Shown in pieces: positions 34,919 through 42,595 of a stretch of DNA of 64,000 nucleotides. Origin of the DNA: Thermoleophilaceae bacterium (GTDB taxonomy: Bacteria > Actinomycetota > Thermoleophilia > Solirubrobacterales > JACPNS01); the NCBI GenBank assembly GCA_016462645.1, contig JAEMSX010000001.1:65999-129998 (forward strand). Direction: 5' to 3'. The notes under the pieces are model-generated. The model was not told where the DNA came from. It searched no databases and worked only from the letters and a program-made list of their open reading frames with translations. Position 1 is the first letter of the stretch, and each line of letters opens with the position of its first letter. A program made the translations under genes and the position numbers.

Positions 34919-36519
34919 GCGATCGGTTGCGGGGTGTTCGGCAACGGCTGCAGACGCTTCCGCTTCACAGTCGCAAGCTTACGCTTCAGTCGTTGGTACT
35001 GGCGCTCCTGCTCGGCAGTGCGCGTGTACCCCGCGTATGCGAGATTCTGCTTCTCGAGCGGGTCGTTCTTGAGGTCATACATCTCCCACTCGCTGGCGAC
35101 CTTGCCGTCCACGTCGTAGTACTCGGCGAGCTTCCAGCGCGTCTCGCGGATGCTGACGATGTGGTTGGGCGGCGGCAGATATGGGCCGTTGGCCTGACCT
35201 GACTGGTAGTCGTCGTAGGTGAAGACGATGTAGTCCTGCGGCGGTTTGGCCGAAGGGCGCAGAACGATGCGCGAATAGTCGACCCCCTGCCAATCATCGC
35301 GCGCGGCGTTCGGCGTGTCAACGAGGCTCGCGAGCGTCGGGAGCAGGTCGACATGCGAGACGAGCGCACTCGACTGTTCGGCGCGCGGGAAGAGTCTGGG
35401 GTTGGAGAAGACCAGCGGCACGCGCAGTGACTCCTCGTAGAAGTTGAAATTCTTCTGGCGCAGGCCGCCATGCGCGAGTCCCATCTCGCCGTGATCGGCC
35501 GTCGCGATCACGACCGTGTCGTCGAGCAGATCGTTGCGCTTGAGCCTGTCGAGCAGGTGCACGAGATGGCGGTCGGACGACTTCATCAGATTGGCGTAGA
35601 AGTTCAGGTAGTTGAGCTTCATCTGGTCGTCTCTGAGCACGCCACTCCCGAGGTCGAAGAGCTTCACGAACAGCTCCTGCACGCGCGGTTTGGTGGAGAG
35701 GTCCTCGTCCACCGTCTCCGGCAGCTCGATGTCGCCCTTCAGCCAGGCGTCCTCGTATCCAGCCTCCGTGAGGCTCCTCGGGTACATCAGCACGTCATGC
35801 GGATTGACGAGCGAGACGACGAGAAAAAATGGTTGGTCCTTGCCCGCGCGAGTGTCGATGTACTGCAGCGCGCCCTCTTCACCGGCGTGCACCGATCCGA
35901 CCTGGTCCATGAAGCGGCCGTCATTGTTGTAGGTTCCGCCGCCGGCCTCGGGCGGGTTCTGGTTTGCGCCTGCATCCTGTGGGTTCCAGCGCGCGAAGCC
36001 GTACTTTGCGATGTCGCCCGGGACGAAGAGGTCGCCCGCCGGCTTGTTCAGGTGCCACTTGCCCTTCCAGCTGACGTTGTATCCCGCGGCGAGCATCACG
36101 GAGGCGAAGTTCTTCAGCCCGACCGGAGTCTCGACCTGCGGGTACTGGCTCGCCGGCATATCCGACTCGAGCGTGTACTTCACGCCCGTCTGGGCCGGGA
36201 AGTACCCGGTTGCCATCGTCGATCTCGCCGGTGAGCACATGCACGCGTTCGTGAACGCGTTCTTGAACTTGAGCCCGTGGCGCTCAAGCCGCGTCATGCC
36301 CGGAAGGTTCTTCTGCGACCAGCCCTTGGGGAAGTGCTGAATCGCTCGGTTCTGGTCGGTGATGAAGAGCACGATGTTCTTGCCCGCGAATCCGCCGTCG
36401 GATCCAGATTTCGCCGACGCGCGAGCGATCTCAGCGAGCGCGTTCTCGTAGCGCGCGAGCAGCACCGCAGGGGCGATCGCGCCGGCGCGCGCGAACAGCT
36501 GTGAGCGCGTGAGTCTCAT
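34915..36519 (-). CDS. Sulfatase (arylsulfatase family)
   Basis: 534 aa. The formylglycine motif is C95-S-P-A-R ('NACMCSPARSTMATGYFP'), the CxPxR form matured by formylglycine-generating enzyme. 'IVLFITDQNR' supplies the first metal-site Asp, 'KGKWHLNKP' the conserved Lys/His, and 'IATADHGEMGLAHG' the late Asp-His. N-terminal 'MRLTRSQLFARAGAIAPAVLLA' resembles a Tat/secretory leader without a clear twin Arg. It cleaves sulfate esters, probably from polysaccharides. ATGA overlap with the propeller gene upstream and GTGA with the LOV kinase downstream. Confidence 0.92.
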   Translation of the reverse strand: MRLTRSQLFARAGAIAPAVLLARYENALAEIARASAKSGSDGGFAGKNIVLFITDQNRAIQHFPKGWSQKNLPGMTRLERHGLKFKNAFTNACMCSPARSTMATGYFPAQTGVKYTLESDMPASQYPQVETPVGLKNFASVMLAAGYNVSWKGKWHLNKPAGDLFVPGDIAKYGFARWNPQDAGANQNPPEAGGGTYNNDGRFMDQVGSVHAGEEGALQYIDTRAGKDQPFFLVVSLVNPHDVLMYPRSLTEAGYEDAWLKGDIELPETVDEDLSTKPRVQELFVKLFDLGSGVLRDDQMKLNYLNFYANLMKSSDRHLVHLLDRLKRNDLLDDTVVIATADHGEMGLAHGGLRQKNFNFYEESLRVPLVFSNPRLFPRAEQSSALVSHVDLLPTLASLVDTPNAARDDWQGVDYSRIVLRPSAKPPQDYIVFTYDDYQSGQANGPYLPPPNHIVSIRETRWKLAEYYDVDGKVASEWEMYDLKNDPLEKQNLAYAGYTRTAEQERQYQRLKRKLATVKRKRLQPLPNTPQPIA

Positions 36520-38228
36520 CCGAGCTCACTCACCCCGAGTCGCATCTGCTGACGGAAGACGGCGATCCGCCCGGATGGCTGCGCGACCCGCATCGTCACC
36601 GTGACCGTCGCGGAACCGTTGGCGCTCAGCGCGCGACGGACGGAATCCGGCATCACCACGGAGACGTCGTCGCTGTCTCCGACAGCGATGTTGAACGAGC
36701 CGCCGCGGCGGGACCCGCTTGCACTTCCACTCAGTGCGATCGAGATACCGCCGGGACAGCGTCTCTCGGCCGTGCCGCTGCAGGTGACCGGGATGGAGAT
36801 CACACTTCCGTTGGGAACGCCGAGCCTGTTCGGGACACTGACAGTGACGTGGCCGGCTTTCGGCTCGGCCCGGTCGAATGCGGCGACGGCGTTGCTGGAG
36901 TATGAGCCGACGTACACGCTTCGGCCGTCGCGGCTGATCGCCAGCGCGTTGGCGTTGCCGAGCGCCGTGGCGGTTGTGCATCCGGCGGTCGCGACGTTGA
37001 CGAAGCAGCCGTGGGCGCCGGCACGCTGAGTGATCGTGCCGGTGAATCCGGTGCGATCGAAGACGGTGACCGCACTGCTTGCGAACGAACCGACGTAGAC
37101 CGTCCTGCCATCCGGGCTGACCGCGATTCCCTCGGGCTGATCGAGCTCGATCCCCGTGTTGCAGCGCCCGAGGTCGCGCGTGCGGTCGGTGAAACATCCG
37201 GCAACTCCCGAGAGCTGCGTCAGCCGGCCGGAAGTCGTGCTGCGTCTGAAGATCGCGACCGACGAGCCCACGCCCGATGCGACGTAGAGATTCTTGTTGT
37301 CCGGGCTGACCTGCATCGAGTCGGCGCCCACCAGTCCGTCACCGGAGGCGCAGCCGCCCGCCCCGTTGTGGGCGACGCAGCCGGCCGGTCCCGTGGGTTG
37401 CGAGAGCTCGCCGTTCGCGCCGTTGCGGCGGAAGACCGCGACTGCGTTGCCGATCGCCGCGCCGACGTAGACATTTCCGCCGTCGGGGCTGATCGTCATG
37501 CCCTCGGCGCCCTTCAGTGCGCGGCCGGTGCGGCAGCCGCTGGTGGCGACCTCAACCGTGCAGCCGGCGCCGCCTGACTTCTGAACGATCCTTCCGCTGC
37601 TGCTGCGGTCGAAGCTGACGATCGCGCCGCTTGCGAACGAACCGGCGTAAACATTGCCGCCACCGGGGCTGACCACGACGACATCGACCCCGTCGAGCGC
37701 GCGGCCCACGGCGCACCCGAGCTCGGCGCTCCTGGCGACGCATCCGGCCGAGCCGCTCTTCTGTTTCAGCGTGCCGGTCTTCGTGTTGCGGTCGAACACC
37801 GCGATCGCGCTACCGACGATCGACGCGACATAGACGCTCCTGCCATCGCGGCTGACGGCGACGGAAGTGGGTTTCAGCATGCCGCGACCAGTGGCGCCGT
37901 TGCGCTGGACGAGCTTGCCCGACCGCGGGGAGCGGTCAAAGGCAACCACGCGGTCACTGTTGAACGCGGCGGCGTAAAGGTTCTTTCCATCTGGGCTCAG
38001 GGCGACCGCGTGCGACCCGAAGAACGGTGCGATACCGAGCATCGCGCGGCCGCTGGTGCATCCGGTGATCGGCGCGGATCCGTCAGCGACGCAACCGGCT
38101 GGTGCGGCCAGCTGTCTGAGCGAACCGACCGTCGCCCCATCGGCGGTGCTGGAGAACAGCAACGAGAGCGTCAGCCCGCTGAGAAGAAGTATCAGCGCGG
38201 CGAGCTGGCGAATGTCCGGACTGCACAC
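36516..38228 (-). CDS. Secreted seven-bladed beta-propeller protein (lactonase/YncE-like)
   Basis: 570 aa with a signal peptide (~1-31). Seven blade signatures of the form 'VAVSPDGRTVYVGSF' are spaced about 50-60 residues apart ('VALSPDGKNLYAAAF', 'VAVSRDGRSVYVASI', 'VVVSPGGGNVYAGSF' and so on). Between blades are conserved loops with two Cys ('GCVARSAELGC') likely to be disulfides. A C-terminal ~110-aa beta domain follows. It resembles 6-phosphogluconolactonase-fold proteins, but enzymatic activity is doubtful. GTG start; first gene of the overlapping propeller-sulfatase-LOV kinase operon. Confidence 0.85.
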   Translation of the reverse strand: MCSPDIRQLAALILLLSGLTLSLLFSSTADGATVGSLRQLAAPAGCVADGSAPITGCTSGRAMLGIAPFFGSHAVALSPDGKNLYAAAFNSDRVVAFDRSPRSGKLVQRNGATGRGMLKPTSVAVSRDGRSVYVASIVGSAIAVFDRNTKTGTLKQKSGSAGCVARSAELGCAVGRALDGVDVVVVSPGGGNVYAGSFASGAIVSFDRSSSGRIVQKSGGAGCTVEVATSGCRTGRALKGAEGMTISPDGGNVYVGAAIGNAVAVFRRNGANGELSQPTGPAGCVAHNGAGGCASGDGLVGADSMQVSPDNKNLYVASGVGSSVAIFRRSTTSGRLTQLSGVAGCFTDRTRDLGRCNTGIELDQPEGIAVSPDGRTVYVGSFASSAVTVFDRTGFTGTITQRAGAHGCFVNVATAGCTTATALGNANALAISRDGRSVYVGSYSSNAVAAFDRAEPKAGHVTVSVPNRLGVPNGSVISIPVTCSGTAERRCPGGISIALSGSASGSRRGGSFNIAVGDSDDVSVVMPDSVRRALSANGSATVTVTMRVAQPSGRIAVFRQQMRLGVSELG

Positions 38229-38396
38229 ACACGGAGCATCCCACTTATTGGGTACCAGTGCTTCACCTGGTGGCGGACCCGGTCTCCGGGGTCGTCGATT
38301 CGAGCGATCTTCAGCTGGGTTTCGATCGCCACGCGCCCGGGTCAGCCCGGGCGGCGAACCGCGGTCCCACCGGGTCCTGCGCGCTTCGACCGAAGA

Positions 38397-38428
38397 CTGG
38401 GTCCGATCGGCGGACCGATCGAACCCAG
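38397..38428 (-). terminator. Hairpin after the 38.4-39.2 kb gene
   Basis: CTGGGT-C-CGATCGG-cgga-CCGATCG-A-ACCCAG: a 14-bp stem with one mismatch, placed 7 nt after the stop on the minus strand. No U-run follows, so termination is plausible but not certain. The rest of 38229-38396 shows no gene. Confidence 0.5.
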
Positions 38429-38435
38429 CAGTTGG

Positions 38436-39206
38436 TTAGTTGACTTTGAAGCCGGTCAGCTGAAATGCGCAGCTGTTGCCCTCGGGCAGCGACTTCGGCG
38501 GATCGATCGGTGACCCGTTGCGCGCCCACGCGAGGACGTCAAACATCAAGCCCCTGCCCTCGGGACCGAGCACCGAGGCCGCCGTTGCATAGTCATACGA
38601 GCTCGAGTTTTCTCCGCTGTAGGTGTAGGAGAGCTGGCGGTCGGTCTCGAGCGTGCTCGGGTTCAGCGACGGGTTGCCGTCGGCGTCATCCGAGGTGCTG
38701 TATCCGATCAGCAGTGAGCCCGGTGCCGAGGTGCGCGCGTACGTCTCGTAGTACGTGCGCTTGGCGTCGGTCTCCGTGAAGCACTTCGCGTAGATCGTGA
38801 TCGCGCCGTGGGAGACGAGCGGGATCTCCTTCGCGGAAGCGCGCGCGACGTCAGGGTTGTCGTCGCTGGCTGACGAGGTCGCAGTTGCGTAGGCGATCGC
38901 CTGATTGGTTGCCGAGCCTGCCTGATCCGCGCCGGCGGCGCGCGGGACCGTTCCGAGCGTCGCCTCGTTGACCTGGTTTCCGGTCAGCGTGTTGGATCTG
39001 ATGTCGGACGCCGTGATCGTGCGGTTCTTCAGCTTGGCCGACGTGACCGAGTTCTTCTTGAGCTGCTTCGTGCCGACGCTCTTCGCGGGAAGCGTTGCCG
39101 CCGCGTAGCTCACACCGCCCAGCGCGAGGAAGAGCGCGAGTGAGGCGGCGAGATTCGCGAAGGTGATGTGCCGGCGAATTGTGCCGGGAATGCGATTCGT
39201 GTTCAT
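38436..39206 (-). CDS. Exported protein with KNSVTSAKL-type repeats
   Basis: 256 aa. Residues ~13-36 ('HITFANLAASLALFLALGGVSYAAA') form a signal anchor. A short solenoid-like repeat region follows ('KSVGTKQLKKNSVTSAKLKNRTITASDIRSNTLTGNQV', with hydrophobic residues every fifth or sixth position), then a ~160-aa C-terminal domain with two Cys. I associate this N-terminal pattern with Thermoleophilia secreted proteins, which is part of the taxonomic guess. AAGGA lies ~13 nt before ATG. Function unknown. Confidence 0.75.
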   Translation of the reverse strand: MNTNRIPGTIRRHITFANLAASLALFLALGGVSYAAATLPAKSVGTKQLKKNSVTSAKLKNRTITASDIRSNTLTGNQVNEATLGTVPRAAGADQAGSATNQAIAYATATSSASDDNPDVARASAKEIPLVSHGAITIYAKCFTETDAKRTYYETYARTSAPGSLLIGYSTSDDADGNPSLNPSTLETDRQLSYTYSGENSSSYDYATAASVLGPEGRGLMFDVLAWARNGSPIDPPKSLPEGNSCAFQLTGFKVN

Positions 39207-39340
39207 TGTGGTTCTGATCCTTTGGGGATGGGATGGTTGGATGAGAACCAGTCAAGAGTCTTGGCGCGCGAAATTCTTCGCTTGAATCGGCCAATTCCTC
39301 GCTGATTGTCGAGATGGCCGGATGCGGCCATGCGGGCTCG

Positions 39341-41788
39341 CTACTCGACGACCCGGAGCGTCGACGGCACGTCCATCCGCGTCAGTCTTCGGACGAGCAG
39401 CAGTGGGGCGATCGTGACGGCGAGCACGCCGGCAAAGATCGCCGTCAGGATGGTGCCGAGCGACAAATGCTGGATCAGGCCGAGTTCGGGCCAGGTGTCG
39501 GCAAACAGCGCGCTGATCATCCAGCCGATCGCAAGCAGGCCGATTCCGATCCCGAGCAGCGTGCCGAGCAGGCCGATGATGAGGTTCTCGCCCGCGGCGA
39601 TCCCGAGCGCGCGGCGAACCGGCATCCCGTAGGCGAACATCGTCGCGAACTCGCGCCGCCGCTCCTCGATCGAAATGCTCGCCAGGTTGAATGCCATGAG
39701 CAGCGCGAGCAGGAACGTTGCGAATGCCGCGACCCGGATGATGCTCTTGAACTGATCGACCTGGTCGGAAAGCGCGTCGGCATCGGCGGTCACCGGGCGT
39801 GTCGTCACAACAATCGGGCTGGTTGCGAGCGACCGCTGCAGATCGCCGATGCTCATTCCCTGTTCCGGGATGACCGAAAGCGCGTTTGACGCGCCGGCCA
39901 GCCCGATCTTCTGGGCCAGCTCGGTGTCAGCGAACGCGAAGACTCGGAACGGGTCGCTGGTCAAGCCGCTCACGGTCAGCGGAAGTACCTGATCGGTCGT
40001 GACCCCATCAGCACCGCGGCCCACGACAGCGACGTTGATCCTGTCGCCGAGCTTGACGCCGAGGTCATCGGCCGCCTTCGGCGCGATCGCGATCTCATCC
40101 GCGCCCTGCGGCGCGCGCCCCTGCTCGTAGGTGGGCTGCCAGACCCCGCCGGTGGTCGGCTGGATCGTCACGACGGCGGTGATCCCTTCGGCACCGGGAG
40201 CATTCAGTTGCGCCGGGACATCGAGTCTCGGCGTCGCGCGTTCCACGCCGGGCGCATTCTCGATCGAGCGCACCGGGGCGGAATCTGTCGGGTGCAGACC
40301 GTCGAGCGTGACGTTCAGGCGGCTCGGCGCGTCGCCGGCAAGCTCAGCGCGGTTCTGGTCGATCGTCGCGCTGTAGCTGTCGATGATCCCGAGCAGCGCC
40401 ACCATCGCGCCGATCACCGCCGCAAGACCGACCACTGCCAACCCCGTTCGGCGCGGAGTGCGCGAGGTGTTGCGCCACGGCATCTGCGCGATCGAGCCGC
40501 CGGGAAAGTGAATGCGGGTGGCGGCACGCACCATCCCGCCCTGTGCCGAGCGGTCGTTGACGCGGATCGCTTCAACGGGCTGAACTCGCACGGCCCGCCA
40601 GACGGGCCAGATGATCGCGAGAAACGGAATCAGGAAGGCGATCGTCGCGGCCGGAAGGTAGCGCTCGACGCTGAACGGATCAGTCCAGACCGAGAGCGGG
40701 AGATACGACTCGAACACGCTCGCGAACGCATCGGAGATCCAGACCGCGAGCGCCGCGCCGATCAGCGTGCCGAGGATCGCAATCTCGAAGCCGAGCATCA
40801 GGGGCCGGATCGCCAGGCGCGACGGCGGCGACCCCAGCGCCATCCCCACCCCGATCTCGCGCCGCTCGGCCTCGACGGCGCGACTGACCAGGTTGAACGC
40901 GGCGATCGCCGCGCCGAGCAGCACAAGCAGGCCGAAGAAGCCGAACATCCGCTGGTCGTTCTTGGCGTCGCGGTAGAGGATCTTGTAGGTCTGCTCCTCG
41001 GATCCGAGCGTCACGCTCGCGCCCGGCAGTGTGCTTTTGAGCCGGCCGGCGAGCACCGCCCTGGCGGCGGCAGGGTCGGCGCCTTCGGCAAGCCGGATCT
41101 CCGCTTCGTTGACCTGCCCGGGACGACCGGCGACCTTTTGGACGGCCTCGAGCGGTGCGTAGATCACGCCGAGTGTCGACTCGCCGCCAAGTCCGGAATC
41201 GGAGGTGATCAGGAAATACTGCGGCGACTGACCCTGGCCGACGTAGTTGATCTCCGATCCCCCCGCCAGCGCGAGCGTGCCGGTCTCGGGCAGGTCATAG
41301 AACTTCGCGTAGCTCGCGTCGAGCACGGCCACGGGCTTGGCATCGCTGTCGGCGGTGAACGACTTTCCGGCGTCGATGTTGACCGTGTCGACCGCCTTCA
41401 GGGCGTCCCCCGTCACCGGAATGCCGACCAGCAGGCCCGGCGTGAGGACGGCGTCCTTTCCCGCCGGCCTGCCGTCGATCTGGGTCGGCGCCAGCAGTCG
41501 CTCCTGAACGACCGGTGCTCCCTCGAGCTCAGCACCGGCGCCCCGCACCGCGCGCTCGAGCTCGCCCTGCTTGACGAAGTCGCCGTCCGCGAGCGTCACG
41601 CGCAGATCGTGCAGTTTCTGGAACTTGAAGCTGGCGGTTGCCGAATCCTCACGAAACTGCCGCAACCCGCCCAGCCCCGCGAAGACCGCGACGCCGAGCG
41701 CCATCACGAGTGCTGTCGCCACAACCTGCAGCCACCTGCGTCGCAGGTCCCGCATCGACCACCGGAGCCAGAAGATGACGCGGCGCAT
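39341..41788 (-). CDS. ABC transporter permease, FtsX/MacB type
   Basis: 815 aa with an N-terminal TM helix, a large extracytoplasmic domain (~45-270), three TM helices (~280-400), a fourth plus a second extracytoplasmic domain (~455-680) and three C-terminal TM helices, that is two FtsX-like units in tandem. Such permeases do mechanotransmission or lipoprotein/peptide/lipid release rather than simple uptake. It lies 6 nt after its ATPase. A short C-terminal tail ends 'MDVPSTLRVVE'. Confidence 0.92.
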   Translation of the reverse strand: MRRVIFWLRWSMRDLRRRWLQVVATALVMALGVAVFAGLGGLRQFREDSATASFKFQKLHDLRVTLADGDFVKQGELERAVRGAGAELEGAPVVQERLLAPTQIDGRPAGKDAVLTPGLLVGIPVTGDALKAVDTVNIDAGKSFTADSDAKPVAVLDASYAKFYDLPETGTLALAGGSEINYVGQGQSPQYFLITSDSGLGGESTLGVIYAPLEAVQKVAGRPGQVNEAEIRLAEGADPAAARAVLAGRLKSTLPGASVTLGSEEQTYKILYRDAKNDQRMFGFFGLLVLLGAAIAAFNLVSRAVEAERREIGVGMALGSPPSRLAIRPLMLGFEIAILGTLIGAALAVWISDAFASVFESYLPLSVWTDPFSVERYLPAATIAFLIPFLAIIWPVWRAVRVQPVEAIRVNDRSAQGGMVRAATRIHFPGGSIAQMPWRNTSRTPRRTGLAVVGLAAVIGAMVALLGIIDSYSATIDQNRAELAGDAPSRLNVTLDGLHPTDSAPVRSIENAPGVERATPRLDVPAQLNAPGAEGITAVVTIQPTTGGVWQPTYEQGRAPQGADEIAIAPKAADDLGVKLGDRINVAVVGRGADGVTTDQVLPLTVSGLTSDPFRVFAFADTELAQKIGLAGASNALSVIPEQGMSIGDLQRSLATSPIVVTTRPVTADADALSDQVDQFKSIIRVAAFATFLLALLMAFNLASISIEERRREFATMFAYGMPVRRALGIAAGENLIIGLLGTLLGIGIGLLAIGWMISALFADTWPELGLIQHLSLGTILTAIFAGVLAVTIAPLLLVRRLTRMDVPSTLRVVE

Positions 41789-41794
41789 CGCGCC

Positions 41795-42541
41795 CTACCA
41801 GTGCAGGTCAGCGATTGTCGCCGGGCCGCCCTCGGGTGGGGCGTCTCCGATGATGCGGCCGCTCGAGAGTTCGACTATTCGATCTGCCGTGCGCGCGATC
41901 TCGCGGTTGTGCGTGACCACCACGACCGCGCGGTCGGACTTGCCGTCGGCTGCCGATGCGTCACGCGTCTGCTCGTGCAGTAGTTGGAGGATCTGAACGC
42001 CCGTCCTGAAGTCGAGTTCGCCGGTCGGCTCGTCAGCCAGCAGGACCGGGTTCCCGGTGGCGAGTGACCGCGCGATCGCAACACGTTGCTGCTCGCCGCC
42101 CGAGAGTTCGTGCGGGAAGTGCTCGACGCGATCTCCGAGGTCGACGCGCCCCAGCATCTCGAGCGCGGCCTCGCGCGAGTTCTCGCGCCCCGCGATCTCG
42201 GCGCCGAACTCCACGTTCTCCAGCGCGGTGAGACCGGGGAAGAGGTTGAAAGTCTGGAAGATGAAGCTGACCTCGCTGCGGCGGATGTCCGCGAGCTCAC
42301 CGCGTGAGGCGCCGGTGACGCTTTTGTCACCGACGCGGACGTTTCCGGTCGTGGCGACGTCGAGCGCCCCGATCATGTTCAGCAGCGTCGTCTTCCCGCT
42401 TCCGCTGGCACCCAGTACCGCGACGAACTCTCCCGGCGAGACGGCGAGACTCACCCCATCGAGCGCCTTGACCGTGGAATCGCCCACCTCGTAGTGGCGG
42501 CCGACATCGGTCAGCTCAATCAGCGGGGGAGACAGATCCAT
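41795..42541 (-). CDS. ABC transporter ATP-binding protein (LolD/MacB type)
   Basis: 248 aa with all nucleotide-binding motifs: Walker A 'GASGSGKTTLLN', Q-loop 'FIFQTFNLFPGLTALENVEF', signature 'LSGGEQQRVAIARSLA', Walker B 'VLLADEPTGELD' and switch His in 'VVTHNREIA'. Family placement is the LolD/MacB/FtsE group that pairs with FtsX-type permeases, which fits the gene 6 nt downstream. Confidence 0.95.
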   Translation of the reverse strand: MDLSPPLIELTDVGRHYEVGDSTVKALDGVSLAVSPGEFVAVLGASGSGKTTLLNMIGALDVATTGNVRVGDKSVTGASRGELADIRRSEVSFIFQTFNLFPGLTALENVEFGAEIAGRENSREAALEMLGRVDLGDRVEHFPHELSGGEQQRVAIARSLATGNPVLLADEPTGELDFRTGVQILQLLHEQTRDASAADGKSDRAVVVVTHNREIARTADRIVELSSGRIIGDAPPEGGPATIADLHW

Positions 42542-42595
42542 ATATCTGTGTTTTACACGGAAATCGCTTTGGCTGCTCGGTGGAAACTACGGCCG

